Assembly: GCF_000577275.2 (NCBI RefSeq)
Contig: NZ_HG916852.1
Location: forward strand, 2,297,001 to 2,361,000
Origin: Rhizobium favelukesii
GTDB lineage: Bacteria > Pseudomonadota > Alphaproteobacteria > Rhizobiales > Rhizobiaceae
Direction: 5' to 3'
Length of the DNA: 64,000 bases
Shown in pieces: positions 10,394-19,411 of this stretch. The notes under the pieces were generated by a model that saw only the letters and a list, made by a program, of their open reading frames with translations, searched no databases and was not told the DNA's origin. The translations under genes and the position numbers were made by a program. Position 1 is the first letter of the stretch; each line of letters opens with the position of its first letter.

Positions 10394-11278
10394 TCATTGC
10401 CCCGAGGTCAGGGTCGGCTCCCATTTGAAGCGGTCGCCGTCCGACTGGATATGGCCGACGCCTGGGAACGGAAAGTGTGGGGCGAAGATGAGCTCGTTTG
10501 TTTGCGCGAGCTTCTTCAACGTATCGATTCGGTTCCTTTCGCCGTCGGCCACGTCGTTGTCAAAGCTGACCGGCCATTCCGGTTTGGCAAGCGAAATGAT
10601 CGAGCTGTGGACGGTGTCGCCGATGTCGAACAGCTTCTCTTTGCCGGATACGATCTGAAAGCCGACATGGCCCGGCGTATGCCCTTTCAATCCGACCGAG
10701 GTAATGCCGGAGGCGACATTGGCGCCCGGCTTGAAGGTCTTCACATGGCCGTCGATTGTCTTGACGATATCTTCGAGCTGGCCGTTCTTCTTGGCGAACG
10801 CCCACTCGGCCGACGACATGCGGATGGCGGCCTTGGGAAAGGCAAGCTTGCCGTCCTTGACGAGGCCGCCGATGTGATCGGGATGCGAATGCGTGATCAG
10901 CACGTCCGTGACGTCCTCCGGCTTGTAGCCAGCCTGAGCGAGAGACTGTTGAAGCGCACCGCCCACGCCGGTGTCGATGAGGATCAGCCGCTTCGGCCCC
11001 TTGACCAACAGCGCGTCGACGCTGAGCGTCACAGTATCCGTGGGCGCACCAGCCGCCTTCAACACTTCTCCGACTTCTTCAGGGCTGTGGCCAACGCCGA
11101 ATATCTTGCTGTCGTTCGGTCTAACAAACTGAGCGTCATGCAAGGCCACAATGTCGAATGAGCCGAGTTTGAACGCTTTTGCATCTGGCTGCTGCGGAGG
11201 CATCTGCGCTGATGCGGTCGTGGCCAGTGCGGTGGTGAGGGCGAAACAAACGGCGAAGGAAGCTCTGGGAGTGAGCAT
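10394..11278 (-). CDS. Periplasmic metallo-beta-lactamase-fold hydrolase
   Basis: Exported MBL-fold hydrolase of 294 residues. The N-terminus MLTPRASFAVCFALTTALAT with a following TASAQ is a good Sec signal peptide (cleavage near residue 25). The metal motif HSHPDH is at 130-135, with GHTPGHVGF and FDIGDTVHS giving further ligands and a terminal FPFPGVGH. The ATG at 11276-11278 has AAGGA upstream; an earlier in-frame TTG is ignored. Substrate unknown: relatives include quorum-quenching lactonases and other hydrolases, and the sequence does not decide. Intact, in contrast to its two broken neighbours. Confidence 0.85.
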   Translation of the reverse strand: MLTPRASFAVCFALTTALATTASAQMPPQQPDAKAFKLGSFDIVALHDAQFVRPNDSKIFGVGHSPEEVGEVLKAAGAPTDTVTLSVDALLVKGPKRLILIDTGVGGALQQSLAQAGYKPEDVTDVLITHSHPDHIGGLVKDGKLAFPKAAIRMSSAEWAFAKKNGQLEDIVKTIDGHVKTFKPGANVASGITSVGLKGHTPGHVGFQIVSGKEKLFDIGDTVHSSIISLAKPEWPVSFDNDVADGERNRIDTLKKLAQTNELIFAPHFPFPGVGHIQSDGDRFKWEPTLTSGQ

Positions 11279-11624
11279 GACCAATTCCTTTTCATCACGT
11301 GAGGGTTTTAGGCAGCCGTATTCTTACGCGCAGATTCCGACTGCAGTCACCTCGATTTCTCGTGAAGACAATGTCGTGCGTGAACGGGGTTTCGATGATC
11401 CCACGGTGAATGAAGGAGCGGCAGAGATCTGCCCGATAGAAGGGCTGGTCCTTGAACGCCAGAATGTCGTCTCGTAGACACCAGGACCTTCACCATTGCC
11501 GAACCGGACGACGTTCACTGACGAGGGGTGGCGGAATTTTCAGTTCCGATGGCGCTCAGGCCGGGGTGGCAACAGACGAAGCCATAGCAACCGTGCGCGC
11601 ATTCACGGAACGAACCAGTCAGCC
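11279..11624. other. Intergenic stretch, 346 bp, possible decayed coding DNA
   Basis: No intact gene. In the minus direction around 11350-11470 one frame reads DILAFKDQPFYRADLCRSF and continues for about 20 more sensible residues without a start codon, which suggests a fragment of a former protein gene, but I cannot name the family. The rest shows no strong hairpin or repeat. It separates the phosphodiester operon from the MBL-fold gene. Confidence 0.3.
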
Positions 11625-12440
11625 CTAAACTGATTTCAGGCCCCCGATCTCAAGAATGAAGTCGAACTCCGGGGCAAGCCCCGGAGAGTAAGCCACGACA
11701 GGTCCGCCTTCCGACAAAAGCTGTGTTAACTTCGGCATGGCCACAATCGCTCCCGCCTCTGAGGCGATCAGAGCGCCGGCCAGCATGTCCCAAGCGTTCA
11801 GATGCCGTTCGTAAAAGAGGTCTGACGCTCCCTCGGCGACGCGCACGAGGTCGATTGCGGCGGCGCCCATGCGGCGATAGTCCATGCCTCGTTCGTGCAG
11901 ACGGTTTAGAAGGACGAGATGCTCGTCGAAGCTTGTCTTGCGAGAGTGCCCGAGGACACAGATCGCATTGGTTGGATCGACGGTCGCAGCGGCCTGCAAT
12001 GAGACGCCTTCACGAAATGCGCCCCTGCCACGGATTGCCGATACGACCGAGTCCTTGGCGGCGTCATACACGACACCTAGCTCCACCCGGCCTTCGAAAC
12101 AGAAGGCGATCGAGACGCCCCAATGACTGAATCCGCGGATATAGTTGGTGGTGCCGTCGATAGGGTCGACTATCCAGGCTCCGGCCGCGCCAGCTTTCCC
12201 GCCAGTTTCTTCTCCGACGAACGTATCGTGCGGAAACAGCGAAAGCAGTTCCTTGTAGATCGTCTGCTCGGCATTGCGATCCGCAATCGTTACAAAATCC
12301 TGGAGACCTTTGTTCTCCACATTCAATCGCGGCCCCATTTCTGCGCGAAAACGGGCAGCCTCACGACCCACGCGACGAGCGATTTCTATCGCGGCGGCAC
12401 CGCGGGCTTCAAGCGTAACTGGATCGAACTTAGAGCTCAT
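11625..12440 (-). CDS. Inositol-monophosphatase-family phosphatase
   Basis: Mg-dependent, lithium-sensitive-type phosphomonoesterase of 271 residues. Metal motifs are in order: GEETGG (about 76-81), DPIDGTTNYIRGF (about 92-104) and WDMLAGALIASEAGA near the C-terminus. It is the last gene of the seven-gene operon; its ATG overlaps the stop of the LacI regulator by one base. Following a phosphodiesterase, its likely job is to remove phosphate from the sugar- or inositol-phosphate that the phosphodiesterase releases. That role is inferred from context; housekeeping SuhB is the alternative but is not expected inside a transport operon. Confidence 0.9.
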   Translation of the reverse strand: MSSKFDPVTLEARGAAAIEIARRVGREAARFRAEMGPRLNVENKGLQDFVTIADRNAEQTIYKELLSLFPHDTFVGEETGGKAGAAGAWIVDPIDGTTNYIRGFSHWGVSIAFCFEGRVELGVVYDAAKDSVVSAIRGRGAFREGVSLQAAATVDPTNAICVLGHSRKTSFDEHLVLLNRLHERGMDYRRMGAAAIDLVRVAEGASDLFYERHLNAWDMLAGALIASEAGAIVAMPKLTQLLSEGGPVVAYSPGLAPEFDFILEIGGLKSV

Positions 12441-13444
12441 CAGGAAGTCTTTCTTTTAATCAACTCGACGGGAGTGAACTCGACACGCGCCGTCATATCG
12501 GAATTCGCCATCCGGCTGACCAGCATTTCGACTGTCTGCTCTGCCTGCAGGTCGCAGGGCTGCAGGATCGTCGTCAGTCCATAGGCATCCCATTGCGCCT
12601 GCGGAATATCATCATGGCCGACAATGCGAATAGGAGGCACATCAGGGCTGCCGCGATTTGCCGCTAGCCTGTCGATCACACCACAGGCCATGTAGTCATT
12701 CACGCAGAAGACCCCGTCCGCCGACAAGGCGCCGAGCTCGGGAGCCGACTCGAAGCCGCATCGATAGTCATTCACTCGAACTGTAATGAGCTGCGCTTCG
12801 ACACCTCGTTGACGGCTGCGTGAAAGAAACACATCGCTGCGCCGGCGGGCCGTGTAGGACACGCTCGAAGCCGCCATGACTGCCAATCTCTTACAACCAA
12901 TGTCGATCAGGTGGTCGGCGGCCAGATGGCCTGCGGTGCGGTCATCGGAAATGATACGGTCGACGAAGGGAATATCGTCGCCCTTATTGATCAAGACGAT
13001 TGGCACGCCCTCTGCGGCGCACTGTTCGCAGATTTCCGTCGGAGGGGCGTCCGACGTCACAATAACCCCCGAAACTGGGTAGTGAAGAAGCTGGCCGATC
13101 ACGGCTGAAGTGTCCGCTTCCTTTGACGTCGGCAACAGGATCGGCCGAAAGTTGCGTAAAAGCAGCGCCCGCGCCAAATATTCGATCTGGAGACTTCGAA
13201 ATGGATTGTCTAGGCCGGCAACGACGAGGCCTACGAGATCGGAACGTTGGTTCGTCAAGCTGCGCGCCACATAATTGACACGGTAGCCAAGCTCCTTGGC
13301 CGCCTGGTAGATCTTTTCGCGCGTCTTCGGTGAAACACTTGCATCAGGAGTGAAAGCGCGCGAAACCGCCGCGCGTGAAACGCCTGCCACGCGCGCCACG
13401 TCGAAGGAGGTCGCTCTGCGCTGTGGCTTATCCTTGTTTGACAC
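12440..13444 (-). CDS. LacI-family transcriptional regulator
   Basis: Repressor-type regulator of 334 residues: N-terminal LacI helix-turn-helix (TSFDVARVAGVSRAAVSRAF, about 12-31) with hinge helix, then a periplasmic-binding-protein-like effector domain from about 65 (SDLVGLVVAGLDNPF) to the end. The start is a GTG at 13442-13444. It overlaps the phosphodiesterase gene by 17 bases and the phosphatase gene by one, so it is embedded in the operon and probably controls it in an autoregulatory loop. A near-palindromic site centred on CACGTG upstream of the binding-protein gene (18942-18957) is a candidate operator. Effector unknown, presumably the imported compound or its breakdown product. Confidence 0.92.
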   Translation of the reverse strand: MSNKDKPQRRATSFDVARVAGVSRAAVSRAFTPDASVSPKTREKIYQAAKELGYRVNYVARSLTNQRSDLVGLVVAGLDNPFRSLQIEYLARALLLRNFRPILLPTSKEADTSAVIGQLLHYPVSGVIVTSDAPPTEICEQCAAEGVPIVLINKGDDIPFVDRIISDDRTAGHLAADHLIDIGCKRLAVMAASSVSYTARRRSDVFLSRSRQRGVEAQLITVRVNDYRCGFESAPELGALSADGVFCVNDYMACGVIDRLAANRGSPDVPPIRIVGHDDIPQAQWDAYGLTTILQPCDLQAEQTVEMLVSRMANSDMTARVEFTPVELIKRKTS

Positions 13445-14204
13445 TGGATCTTTCCGAACTCTCCACCGTTCGCATCAAGTCCGGCAAATCTGTGCAGATA
13501 CCGAGAACTGGCAGCTTCATTATATCATCCAGGACCAACCGCCTTTCCTCGTGCCAAAGGACGATTTCGCGGCCTTCGGCAAACGCACGGTCTGTCAGCG
13601 CCGGGGTGACGAGATCCTGCGGCTGATCGTTGGCGCGTTCCCAGCAGAGATGCAAGATATCCGCACGCGCCTCGTCACCCTTGGCATGCGGATCGTCGCC
13701 GAGGCGGACAAGAACCGAGAGCGGATACTCGCAGCCCGCCTCGCGAAGCTCGCGGACTTGTGCTGTGTCGAATGAACCGATGCAGGCGAAACGCTGATCG
13801 TGTTCCCTAAGATGATGCCAGCAGCGTAGACCACTTCCCGGCGCCTTCAGCTCGATATAGAGACCTGTTCCGGTCTCACGCGCGAGAGCTGCGACAGCTT
13901 CGAAGGTCGGCACCTCCACGTCCAATGCCGCAAGTTCCGCCGCGGTTATTTCCGAGATCAGGCGGTTCACACCGAAGACGCGCTCGAGGTGGTCGTCATG
14001 AGAGACGACGACAACGCCATCTTTCGTGATCTGGGTATCGAGTTCCCACATCTCGGCTCCAAGCTCGGCCGCAAGGCGGAAGGCGGCAAGCGTGTTCTCG
14101 CGGACATGCCCGCTCGCGCCGCGGTGTCCGATGCAGAAGGGGATCTGGCCCTTGTCTGTCGGCCAGTGGTAGCGCTCGAAGAAGATCGAGAAATCGCGCC
14201 GCAT
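13428..14204 (-). CDS. Glycerophosphodiester phosphodiesterase family protein
   Basis: TIM-barrel GDPD-family phosphodiesterase of 258 residues. Catalytic motifs are present: CIGHRGASG (about 24-32) with RENTLAAF, WELDTQITKDG supplying the metal-binding Glu and Asp, and VVSHDDHLERVFG with the second catalytic His. No signal peptide is seen, so cleavage is cytoplasmic, after import by the ABC system encoded upstream. Start and stop overlap both neighbours (one base with the ATPase gene, 17 with the LacI gene). Expected products are an alcohol plus a phosphomonoester, which the operon's phosphatase could then process. Confidence 0.92.
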   Translation of the reverse strand: MRRDFSIFFERYHWPTDKGQIPFCIGHRGASGHVRENTLAAFRLAAELGAEMWELDTQITKDGVVVVSHDDHLERVFGVNRLISEITAAELAALDVEVPTFEAVAALARETGTGLYIELKAPGSGLRCWHHLREHDQRFACIGSFDTAQVRELREAGCEYPLSVLVRLGDDPHAKGDEARADILHLCWERANDQPQDLVTPALTDRAFAEGREIVLWHEERRLVLDDIMKLPVLGICTDLPDLMRTVESSERSSVKQG

Positions 14205-15259
14205 CAGAGCCTCCTTCCGCTTTCATCGAAGACCAGCACGTTGCGACTATCGATAGCCCACGTCACCTCGTCGCCGACCGCGATGTCTTGGCGCACCGGC
14301 TGGATAGACCGCAACAGCGGGCCACCTACCAGCCGCACGTCATAGAGATTTTCGCGGCCCTGGGTTTCGGCAAAGTTTATGGTTCCGGTCACATGAACGT
14401 CGCCCGTCGGACTATAGTGTTCCGGCCGCACGCCGAGCATCAGCGTTGTACCTTCGCCGGCGTTTACCGAGGCCGGCAACGGAACTTCGATCTGGCTGCC
14501 GGGAACAGAGAAGGCGCCGTTAGACGCCACCCCGTGTAGGAATGTGATTGGGGGGTTGCCGAGGAAACCGGCGACGAAGGCAGTGCGCGGATCGTTATAC
14601 ATCTCGGCCGGTGTTGCTATCTGGACGATCTCGCCTTCTTTCATGATAGCGATCCGGTCGCACATGCTCATCGCTTCGACTTGGTCGTGTGTCACCAGGA
14701 TCGCCGTGATCCCTGTCTCGCGTTGGATGCGGCGGATTTCCGAGCGCATCTCCAGCCGGAGCTTCGCGTCGAGGTTAGCGAGTGGCTCATCGAGAAGCAG
14801 GACGTCGGGCTTGCGGATGAGCGCGCGGGCGAGCGCCACGCGCTGCTGCTGGCCGCCGGAAAGCTCGGAAGGGCGGCGGCCCATCAGATTGCCGATTTGT
14901 ACGAGGCCAGCGATGCTGTCCACTTCCTTTCGGATATCAGCGGAGGCCGTTCCCTTGACCTTCAACGGAAAGCCGATGTTTTCGGCCACCGTCATGTGCG
15001 GGTAGAGTGCGTAGGACTGGAAAACCACGCCGACATTGCGCGCCTGGCTCGGAAGATCGGTCACGTCGCGGTCGCCGAAAAGAATGCGGCCCCCGGTCGG
15101 GCGATGGATGCCGCACACCGCGAAAAGCGTCGTCGATTTGCCGCAGCCCGAAGGGCCGAGCAGCGCCAGCATCTCGCCATGCGCCACTTCGAGATTCATG
15201 TTCTCGATCACCTTTGTGGAGCCGAAGCTTTTCGAGAAGTTGTCGAGGAGGATACGCAT
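14204..15259 (-). CDS. Sugar ABC transporter ATP-binding protein, UgpC/MalK type
   Basis: Cytoplasmic ATPase subunit of 351 residues for a CUT1-type importer. Walker A is GPSGCGKST (about 35-43), signature LSGGQQQR (about 134-141), Walker B VLLLDEPLAN, H-loop VTHDQVEAM. The C-terminal third is a TOBE/OB regulatory domain (LGVRPEHYS), normal for this group. It overlaps the upstream permease gene by one base. Works with the two permeases and binding protein of the same operon. Close relatives include UgpC, which energises glycerol-3-phosphate and glycerophosphodiester uptake. Confidence 0.95.
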   Translation of the reverse strand: MRILLDNFSKSFGSTKVIENMNLEVAHGEMLALLGPSGCGKSTTLFAVCGIHRPTGGRILFGDRDVTDLPSQARNVGVVFQSYALYPHMTVAENIGFPLKVKGTASADIRKEVDSIAGLVQIGNLMGRRPSELSGGQQQRVALARALIRKPDVLLLDEPLANLDAKLRLEMRSEIRRIQRETGITAILVTHDQVEAMSMCDRIAIMKEGEIVQIATPAEMYNDPRTAFVAGFLGNPPITFLHGVASNGAFSVPGSQIEVPLPASVNAGEGTTLMLGVRPEHYSPTGDVHVTGTINFAETQGRENLYDVRLVGGPLLRSIQPVRQDIAVGDEVTWAIDSRNVLVFDESGRRL

Positions 15260-16101
15260 CAGCCTTTGTTCCCGCCGCCATAGATGTTCATGAGATATTT
15301 GTGGAAGAATCCGTAGAGCAGCAGGACCGGGATCACGTAAAACACGCCGACTGCTTTGAAAGTGCCGAAGTTGAAATTGTTGTCGTCGGCGATTAGCCCC
15401 GAAAGATAGACCGACAGCACCTGGACCTGGCTACCTGGGGCAAGCACCTGCGGCAGGATGAACTCGCCCCAGCTCGACAGGAACGAAAAGAGCGCTAGCG
15501 CCATGATCGCCGGACGCACCTGTGGAAGCACTAGACTGCGCCATACACGGAACCGCGAAGCACCGTCGACGACACCGGCCATTTCGATCTCCCAGGGGAC
15601 AGCGTCGTAGAAGCCCTTCATCAGCCAAATGCCGAGCGGCAGATCGATGGCTGCCTTTACCAGGATGACGCCGATGAGAGAATTGTAGAGCCCGACCATC
15701 TGCAGCACGATGAAGATCGCAATGATGAGCGTCACCGACGGGAAGGCGTGCAATACCATGACACCGGCGAGGAAGAAACCGCGGGCGGGGACGTTCAGCC
15801 GCGAGAGCACGTAGCCCGCCATCGACGAGACAAGCAGCACGACGGCGGTGGTGTTTGCCGTAAAAATCAGCGTGTTCAGCGTCACCAACCAGATGTTGGG
15901 CCTGGCGGGCGGCGTCTGCCAGAGGAACGACCAGTGTCGAAATGTGATCGAATCCGGAATCAGCGACGCAGGCTGCTTGTCGGTGATCGTGTCGATGAAG
16001 AGATAGGCATACATCAGCACCAGCGGCAGACTGACGATCGCCAGCGCCACGATAACAGGCCAGGTGCGGTAGTTTGCAGAGGGTGGCGATTTTTCCGCCA
16101 T
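15259..16101 (-). CDS. Carbohydrate ABC transporter permease, MalG/UgpE type
   Basis: Inner-membrane permease of 280 residues with six predicted membrane helices. The coupling-helix EAA loop reads EIEMAGVVDGASRFRVWRSL followed by VLPQVRPA, the canonical interaction site for the ATPase. The N-terminal helix (WPVIVALAIVSLPLVLMYAY) and a long periplasmic first loop fit the MalG group. Only three bases separate it from the partner permease gene, and it overlaps the ATPase gene by one base. Confidence 0.93.
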   Translation of the reverse strand: MAEKSPPSANYRTWPVIVALAIVSLPLVLMYAYLFIDTITDKQPASLIPDSITFRHWSFLWQTPPARPNIWLVTLNTLIFTANTTAVVLLVSSMAGYVLSRLNVPARGFFLAGVMVLHAFPSVTLIIAIFIVLQMVGLYNSLIGVILVKAAIDLPLGIWLMKGFYDAVPWEIEMAGVVDGASRFRVWRSLVLPQVRPAIMALALFSFLSSWGEFILPQVLAPGSQVQVLSVYLSGLIADDNNFNFGTFKAVGVFYVIPVLLLYGFFHKYLMNIYGGGNKG

Positions 16102-16104
16102 GGA

Positions 16105-17406
16105 TCAGTCCTCGATGAGCGGCCGCGCAACCAGCGTGGCGTAGTTGAAGACGCGCAGATAGGCGAGCGACAGAATGATGCCGATGACCACGAGGACCAG
16201 CGCCATTGCTGCGCCAAGCCCGTATTCCAGGTTGCCGGCGTAGTTGTTGAGTGCTGTGTGATAGGCGGCAAGCGACCAGACTTCGGTCGCCTTGCCCGGT
16301 CCGCCGCGCGTCGAAAGCAGGATTTCGTTGAAGGAGGCGAGCAGCGACAGCGTCTGGTAGCAGGTGACGAAGAGGATGGGCCAGCGCATCTGCGGCAGGA
16401 TGATGTAGCGGATTTGTTGCCAGCGGCTGGCACCATCCACCTCGCTTGCAAAGAACTGGCTCTTGGGAATCCCCCGCAACGCGGACGAAAAGACGAGCAT
16501 GCCCATGGAGGCGCCGATGAAGCCATTGATCAGCACCACGAAGAACCAGGCGTGGTAGGCGCTATCGAGAAGATAGTTCCTCGGCGGGAAGCCGAACTTG
16601 CCCATCAACACCGAAATGAAGCCGGTGTCCCATGCCAGCCACTTCCACATCAGTACGTAGATGACGACAGGCGTGATGCGGGGCAAGAGCCAGATTGACC
16701 GGAAGATCGTCGCCGGCATGTCCGGCATGTAGTGCGTCCAGATCGCGAGCGCCATCGCGTAGGTCGTGTTGAACAACACGAGCACAAGGGCGACGTAGAG
16801 AAGCGTGTTGAGGAGTATCTGCGCCATATCCGGAGAAGAGGCGATGCGCGAGAAGTTCTCCGTCGTCCAGTTCCAGCCGGTATAGGTTGCCTTTGCCAGG
16901 CCCTCCTTCTGCTCCGCCGTCAGCTTGAAGCCGAACTTGTCGAGAGAGGCGAACAGATCGTCCTTGCTCGCAAAACGCAGGTTGGCCGCGGAGCGGTTGA
17001 ACTGTTCGGAAATCTGCTTGACGTCTCTTGTCGAGGGCCGGTCCTGGAGATCCTTAATCATGCGCTCAGCGTCGCGCCGGGATTGGAAGACCTCGCCGAG
17101 ATGCTTCTCGCGCAGTTCCCGGGGTATGCCGGGATCAAGTCCGAGGCCTTCAACGCTCTTGATGCCTTCCTCGTCGATCGCGTAGCGCGGCTCTGTCAGT
17201 TGTTGCGCGACATCCGGCATTTCGCGCCTAAGCGCATCAAGCGTATTCGGCGCGATCTGAAAGGCGCCGCCCGAAATGCCCGTGGCCGTCGTCATGTTCG
17301 TGAAGGAGAAGACGGCAGTCAGGACGACCGGCATCAGGAAAAACAGCACGATCATCACCGCTGCAGGCGCAATCATCACCAGTCCGAGCGTTCTGGACGT
17401 TCTCAT
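16105..17406 (-). CDS. Carbohydrate ABC transporter permease, MalF/UgpA type, with long periplasmic insert
   Basis: Second permease, 433 residues, well above the roughly 300 of plain UgpA-type proteins. After the first helix (LVMIAPAAVMIVLFFLMPVV) comes a hydrophilic insert of about 140 residues (rough positions 45-190), like the periplasmic P2 domain of MalF in position but rich in charged helices. The EAA motif is SEVDGASRWQQIRYIILPQM. I use the ATG at 17404-17406, which has GGAGA at proper distance, rather than an upstream TTG. The insert may dock the binding protein. Confidence 0.9.
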   Translation of the reverse strand: MRTSRTLGLVMIAPAAVMIVLFFLMPVVLTAVFSFTNMTTATGISGGAFQIAPNTLDALRREMPDVAQQLTEPRYAIDEEGIKSVEGLGLDPGIPRELREKHLGEVFQSRRDAERMIKDLQDRPSTRDVKQISEQFNRSAANLRFASKDDLFASLDKFGFKLTAEQKEGLAKATYTGWNWTTENFSRIASSPDMAQILLNTLLYVALVLVLFNTTYAMALAIWTHYMPDMPATIFRSIWLLPRITPVVIYVLMWKWLAWDTGFISVLMGKFGFPPRNYLLDSAYHAWFFVVLINGFIGASMGMLVFSSALRGIPKSQFFASEVDGASRWQQIRYIILPQMRWPILFVTCYQTLSLLASFNEILLSTRGGPGKATEVWSLAAYHTALNNYAGNLEYGLGAAMALVLVVIGIILSLAYLRVFNYATLVARPLIED

Positions 17407-17463
17407 CGAAAGTCTCCGCAAAGTATCCGGGCGGACTGGCCCGCCCGGAAGTTGCCTGGGTGC

Positions 17464-18810
17464 TTAGCGGATGACGATCTTGTCGCCGAGCGTGCTCTTC
17501 AGCTCGCTCTCGACGTCGTTGACGGCGGCATCTGGGGTCTTGGCGCCCGTCCAGGATGCTTCGAGGCCCTTCCACATGATGTTCCAGTAAGTGCCAAAAT
17601 CGGCGTTGTTGGGCATCGCGTTGGCGTAGGGCAGCAGACGCTCGGTGGCTTCGCGCGTCCAGCGATCGGAGGAGTAGAGCTCTATCTCGGTTTCGGCTTT
17701 CGAAATACCGAGGTGCGCAGACTTGACCGCATGCAGCACATTGATCCGCGGCTCTGAAGCGATCTTGATCAACTGGGCGGCAACGTCGGTCGAATCCTTG
17801 TCGTGACCGGAGGTCAGGAGGTAGACGAGCGGATGCGTCAGCGTGTTTGCCTTGCCGCCGTCACCGGCCGGGATCAGCGTGAATACGACGTTGCCAAAGA
17901 AGTCCTTCAGGCCTTCCTGGTTCACGTAGCGAGCATAGTGCCATGTGCCGCCGTGCCAGATGCCGGCCTTGCCGGAGGCCACTTCCTTCCACCACTGGTC
18001 GCCGGGCATGCCGATATGGTTCTTCTTGGTAACGCCATCCTTCACGGCGTCGGCGAAGAACTGGTAGGTGCGCTGCATCGCCGCCTTGTCGAAGACGAGT
18101 TTGCCGCCTTCTTCCATCGTGCCGCCGAAGCTGGTGTAGAACTGCCAGTAATCAGGGCCGTTGGAGTTGCGCGGGTAGAAGCCGTAACCCGCCTGGACGA
18201 GGCCCTTGTCCTGCATCTTTTTGGCGTCTTCCAGCACGTTTTTCATCGTGTAGCCGCCGTCCTGAACCTTCTTCGGCAGCGCGTCGAGATCGGCATCGCT
18301 GTAGCCGATGGCCTTCATATAGGGCTTCCAGAAGAACATTGGTCGGGATTCGGCATCCTGCGGAATCCCGTAGACCGTGCCATTGAAGGAGGCGATATCC
18401 AGCAGGTTCTGATAGATGTCGTTGAGCGGCCAGGAGTCGAGATCGACGTAGTCCTCGATCGGCACGATCAGGCCCGACTGCGCCCATGGGCCGATGTCCT
18501 CGTGGCCGGTAACGACGATATTCGGAGCAGTCTTGGCTTCGGCGGCAAGCGTCATCGCCTGCTTGAAGTCCTCCCAACCGCTATAGGCCTTCTTCTCCAC
18601 CTTGATCTTGAGGTCTTCGCCCTTGATTGCAGCTTCACGCTGAAGCTGCTGGGCGGCGATATCGATTGCATCGAGGCGATAGACGTCGTTGGGACCCGTG
18701 CCGCCGGCCCAGACGGTGATGGTGACATCCTTGGCAAAGCACAGGGCGGTGGTCGAGGCCAGGATGGCGGCGGCAATAGTCATGCACTTCAATGTCGGCA
18801 GAATAGTCAT
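17464..18810 (-). CDS. Extracellular solute-binding protein of the phosphodiester-operon ABC importer
   Basis: Periplasmic family-1-type binding protein of 448 residues. The signal peptide runs to about residue 26 (MTIAAAILASTTALCFA ahead of KDVTITVWAGG), followed by the usual binding-protein ordering: TVWAGGTGPND, VVTGHEDIGPWAQSGLI, YGIPQDAESRPMFFWKPYM and WWKEVASGKAGIWHGGTW. The start is preceded by GGGAGA at 8 bases. First gene of the operon. Family membership indicates a sugar-like ligand; the phosphodiesterase and phosphatase downstream suggest a glycosyl or inositol phosphodiester. Confidence 0.93.
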   Translation of the reverse strand: MTILPTLKCMTIAAAILASTTALCFAKDVTITVWAGGTGPNDVYRLDAIDIAAQQLQREAAIKGEDLKIKVEKKAYSGWEDFKQAMTLAAEAKTAPNIVVTGHEDIGPWAQSGLIVPIEDYVDLDSWPLNDIYQNLLDIASFNGTVYGIPQDAESRPMFFWKPYMKAIGYSDADLDALPKKVQDGGYTMKNVLEDAKKMQDKGLVQAGYGFYPRNSNGPDYWQFYTSFGGTMEEGGKLVFDKAAMQRTYQFFADAVKDGVTKKNHIGMPGDQWWKEVASGKAGIWHGGTWHYARYVNQEGLKDFFGNVVFTLIPAGDGGKANTLTHPLVYLLTSGHDKDSTDVAAQLIKIASEPRINVLHAVKSAHLGISKAETEIELYSSDRWTREATERLLPYANAMPNNADFGTYWNIMWKGLEASWTGAKTPDAAVNDVESELKSTLGDKIVIR

Positions 18811-18941
18811 TTCTTCGTCTCCCTAGAAGAGCGGCGTGAGCCTCTTGGCGGGCCATCACCTGATGATGACCGCTTCGCAAGCTCCGTGAAAAGCGAACGA
18901 GCGCCGCTTTAGGGGGACAACGTAACGGCCGAATGACAAAA

Positions 18942-18957
18942 TTGAGCACGTGTGCAA
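18942..18957. promoter_or_regulatory. Candidate LacI-type operator upstream of the ABC operon
   Basis: The 16-base site TTGAGCACGTGTGCAA matches its own reverse complement at 12 of 16 positions and is centred on a CG step, as LacI-family operators are. It lies about 132 bases before the start of the binding-protein gene, the first gene of an operon that contains its own LacI regulator. The link is inferred, not shown. Confidence 0.4.
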
Positions 18958-18995
18958 AAATGTGTATGGCGACACAGAAAAGATTGCAACCCACT

Positions 18996-19411
18996 CTATT
19001 GAATACCTTGGACCAGCTCCAGCACGGCGGCCGCGCTCTCTGTGTCCTGCTGCGTGGTGACGTTGCCGCGCTGGAGCCGGCCGTCGGCCTTCTGCGAGGC
19101 GAGCTTCTGGGCCGCCCTGGCCCTGAACGGCGCGGGATCGATCTGGTAGGGGACGTCTCCTTGCTTCACGTTTGAACCCTGCTGGAAGATCCGCTCAGCA
19201 CGATCCCCGTTACCCGTGGCCGGACGTCGGCCATCGTTATCGGCGCGATGCGGCCGGAAGCTTGCTGACGAAAGGCATTGTCTCGGGCCTCACCTCGACG
19301 GTCGAAACCTGCGTGGGCGCCGTCTGCCGCGCGGCGGACCTCGGCGCCCGTCGCTGCATGCGGCGAGAAAGATCGCGCCGAAAACTATCGTCCAGCGCGA
19401 TATGGTTCTTG
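18996..19411 (-). pseudogene. RND-efflux periplasmic adaptor (AcrA/MexA family) relic
   Basis: Read on the minus strand with at least two frame changes, this stretch gives a lipoprotein-type N-terminus (WTIVFGAIFLAACSDG), then VSTVEVRPETMPFVSKLP, GRIAPITMADVRPRVTGIVL and GSNVKQGDVPYQIDPAPFRA, the order seen in AcrA-type adaptors, and ends in a stop at 18996 after VLELVQGIQ. Only about 130 of the usual 380 residues remain, so the middle and C-terminus are lost. The N-terminus runs straight on from the DUF3313 relic without a start region, showing a deletion joint. Confidence 0.6.

Noticed and set aside
17803..18912. 369-codon plus-strand ORF opposite the solute-binding-protein gene
   Set aside because: Shadow; the opposite strand has a signal peptide and binding-protein motifs.
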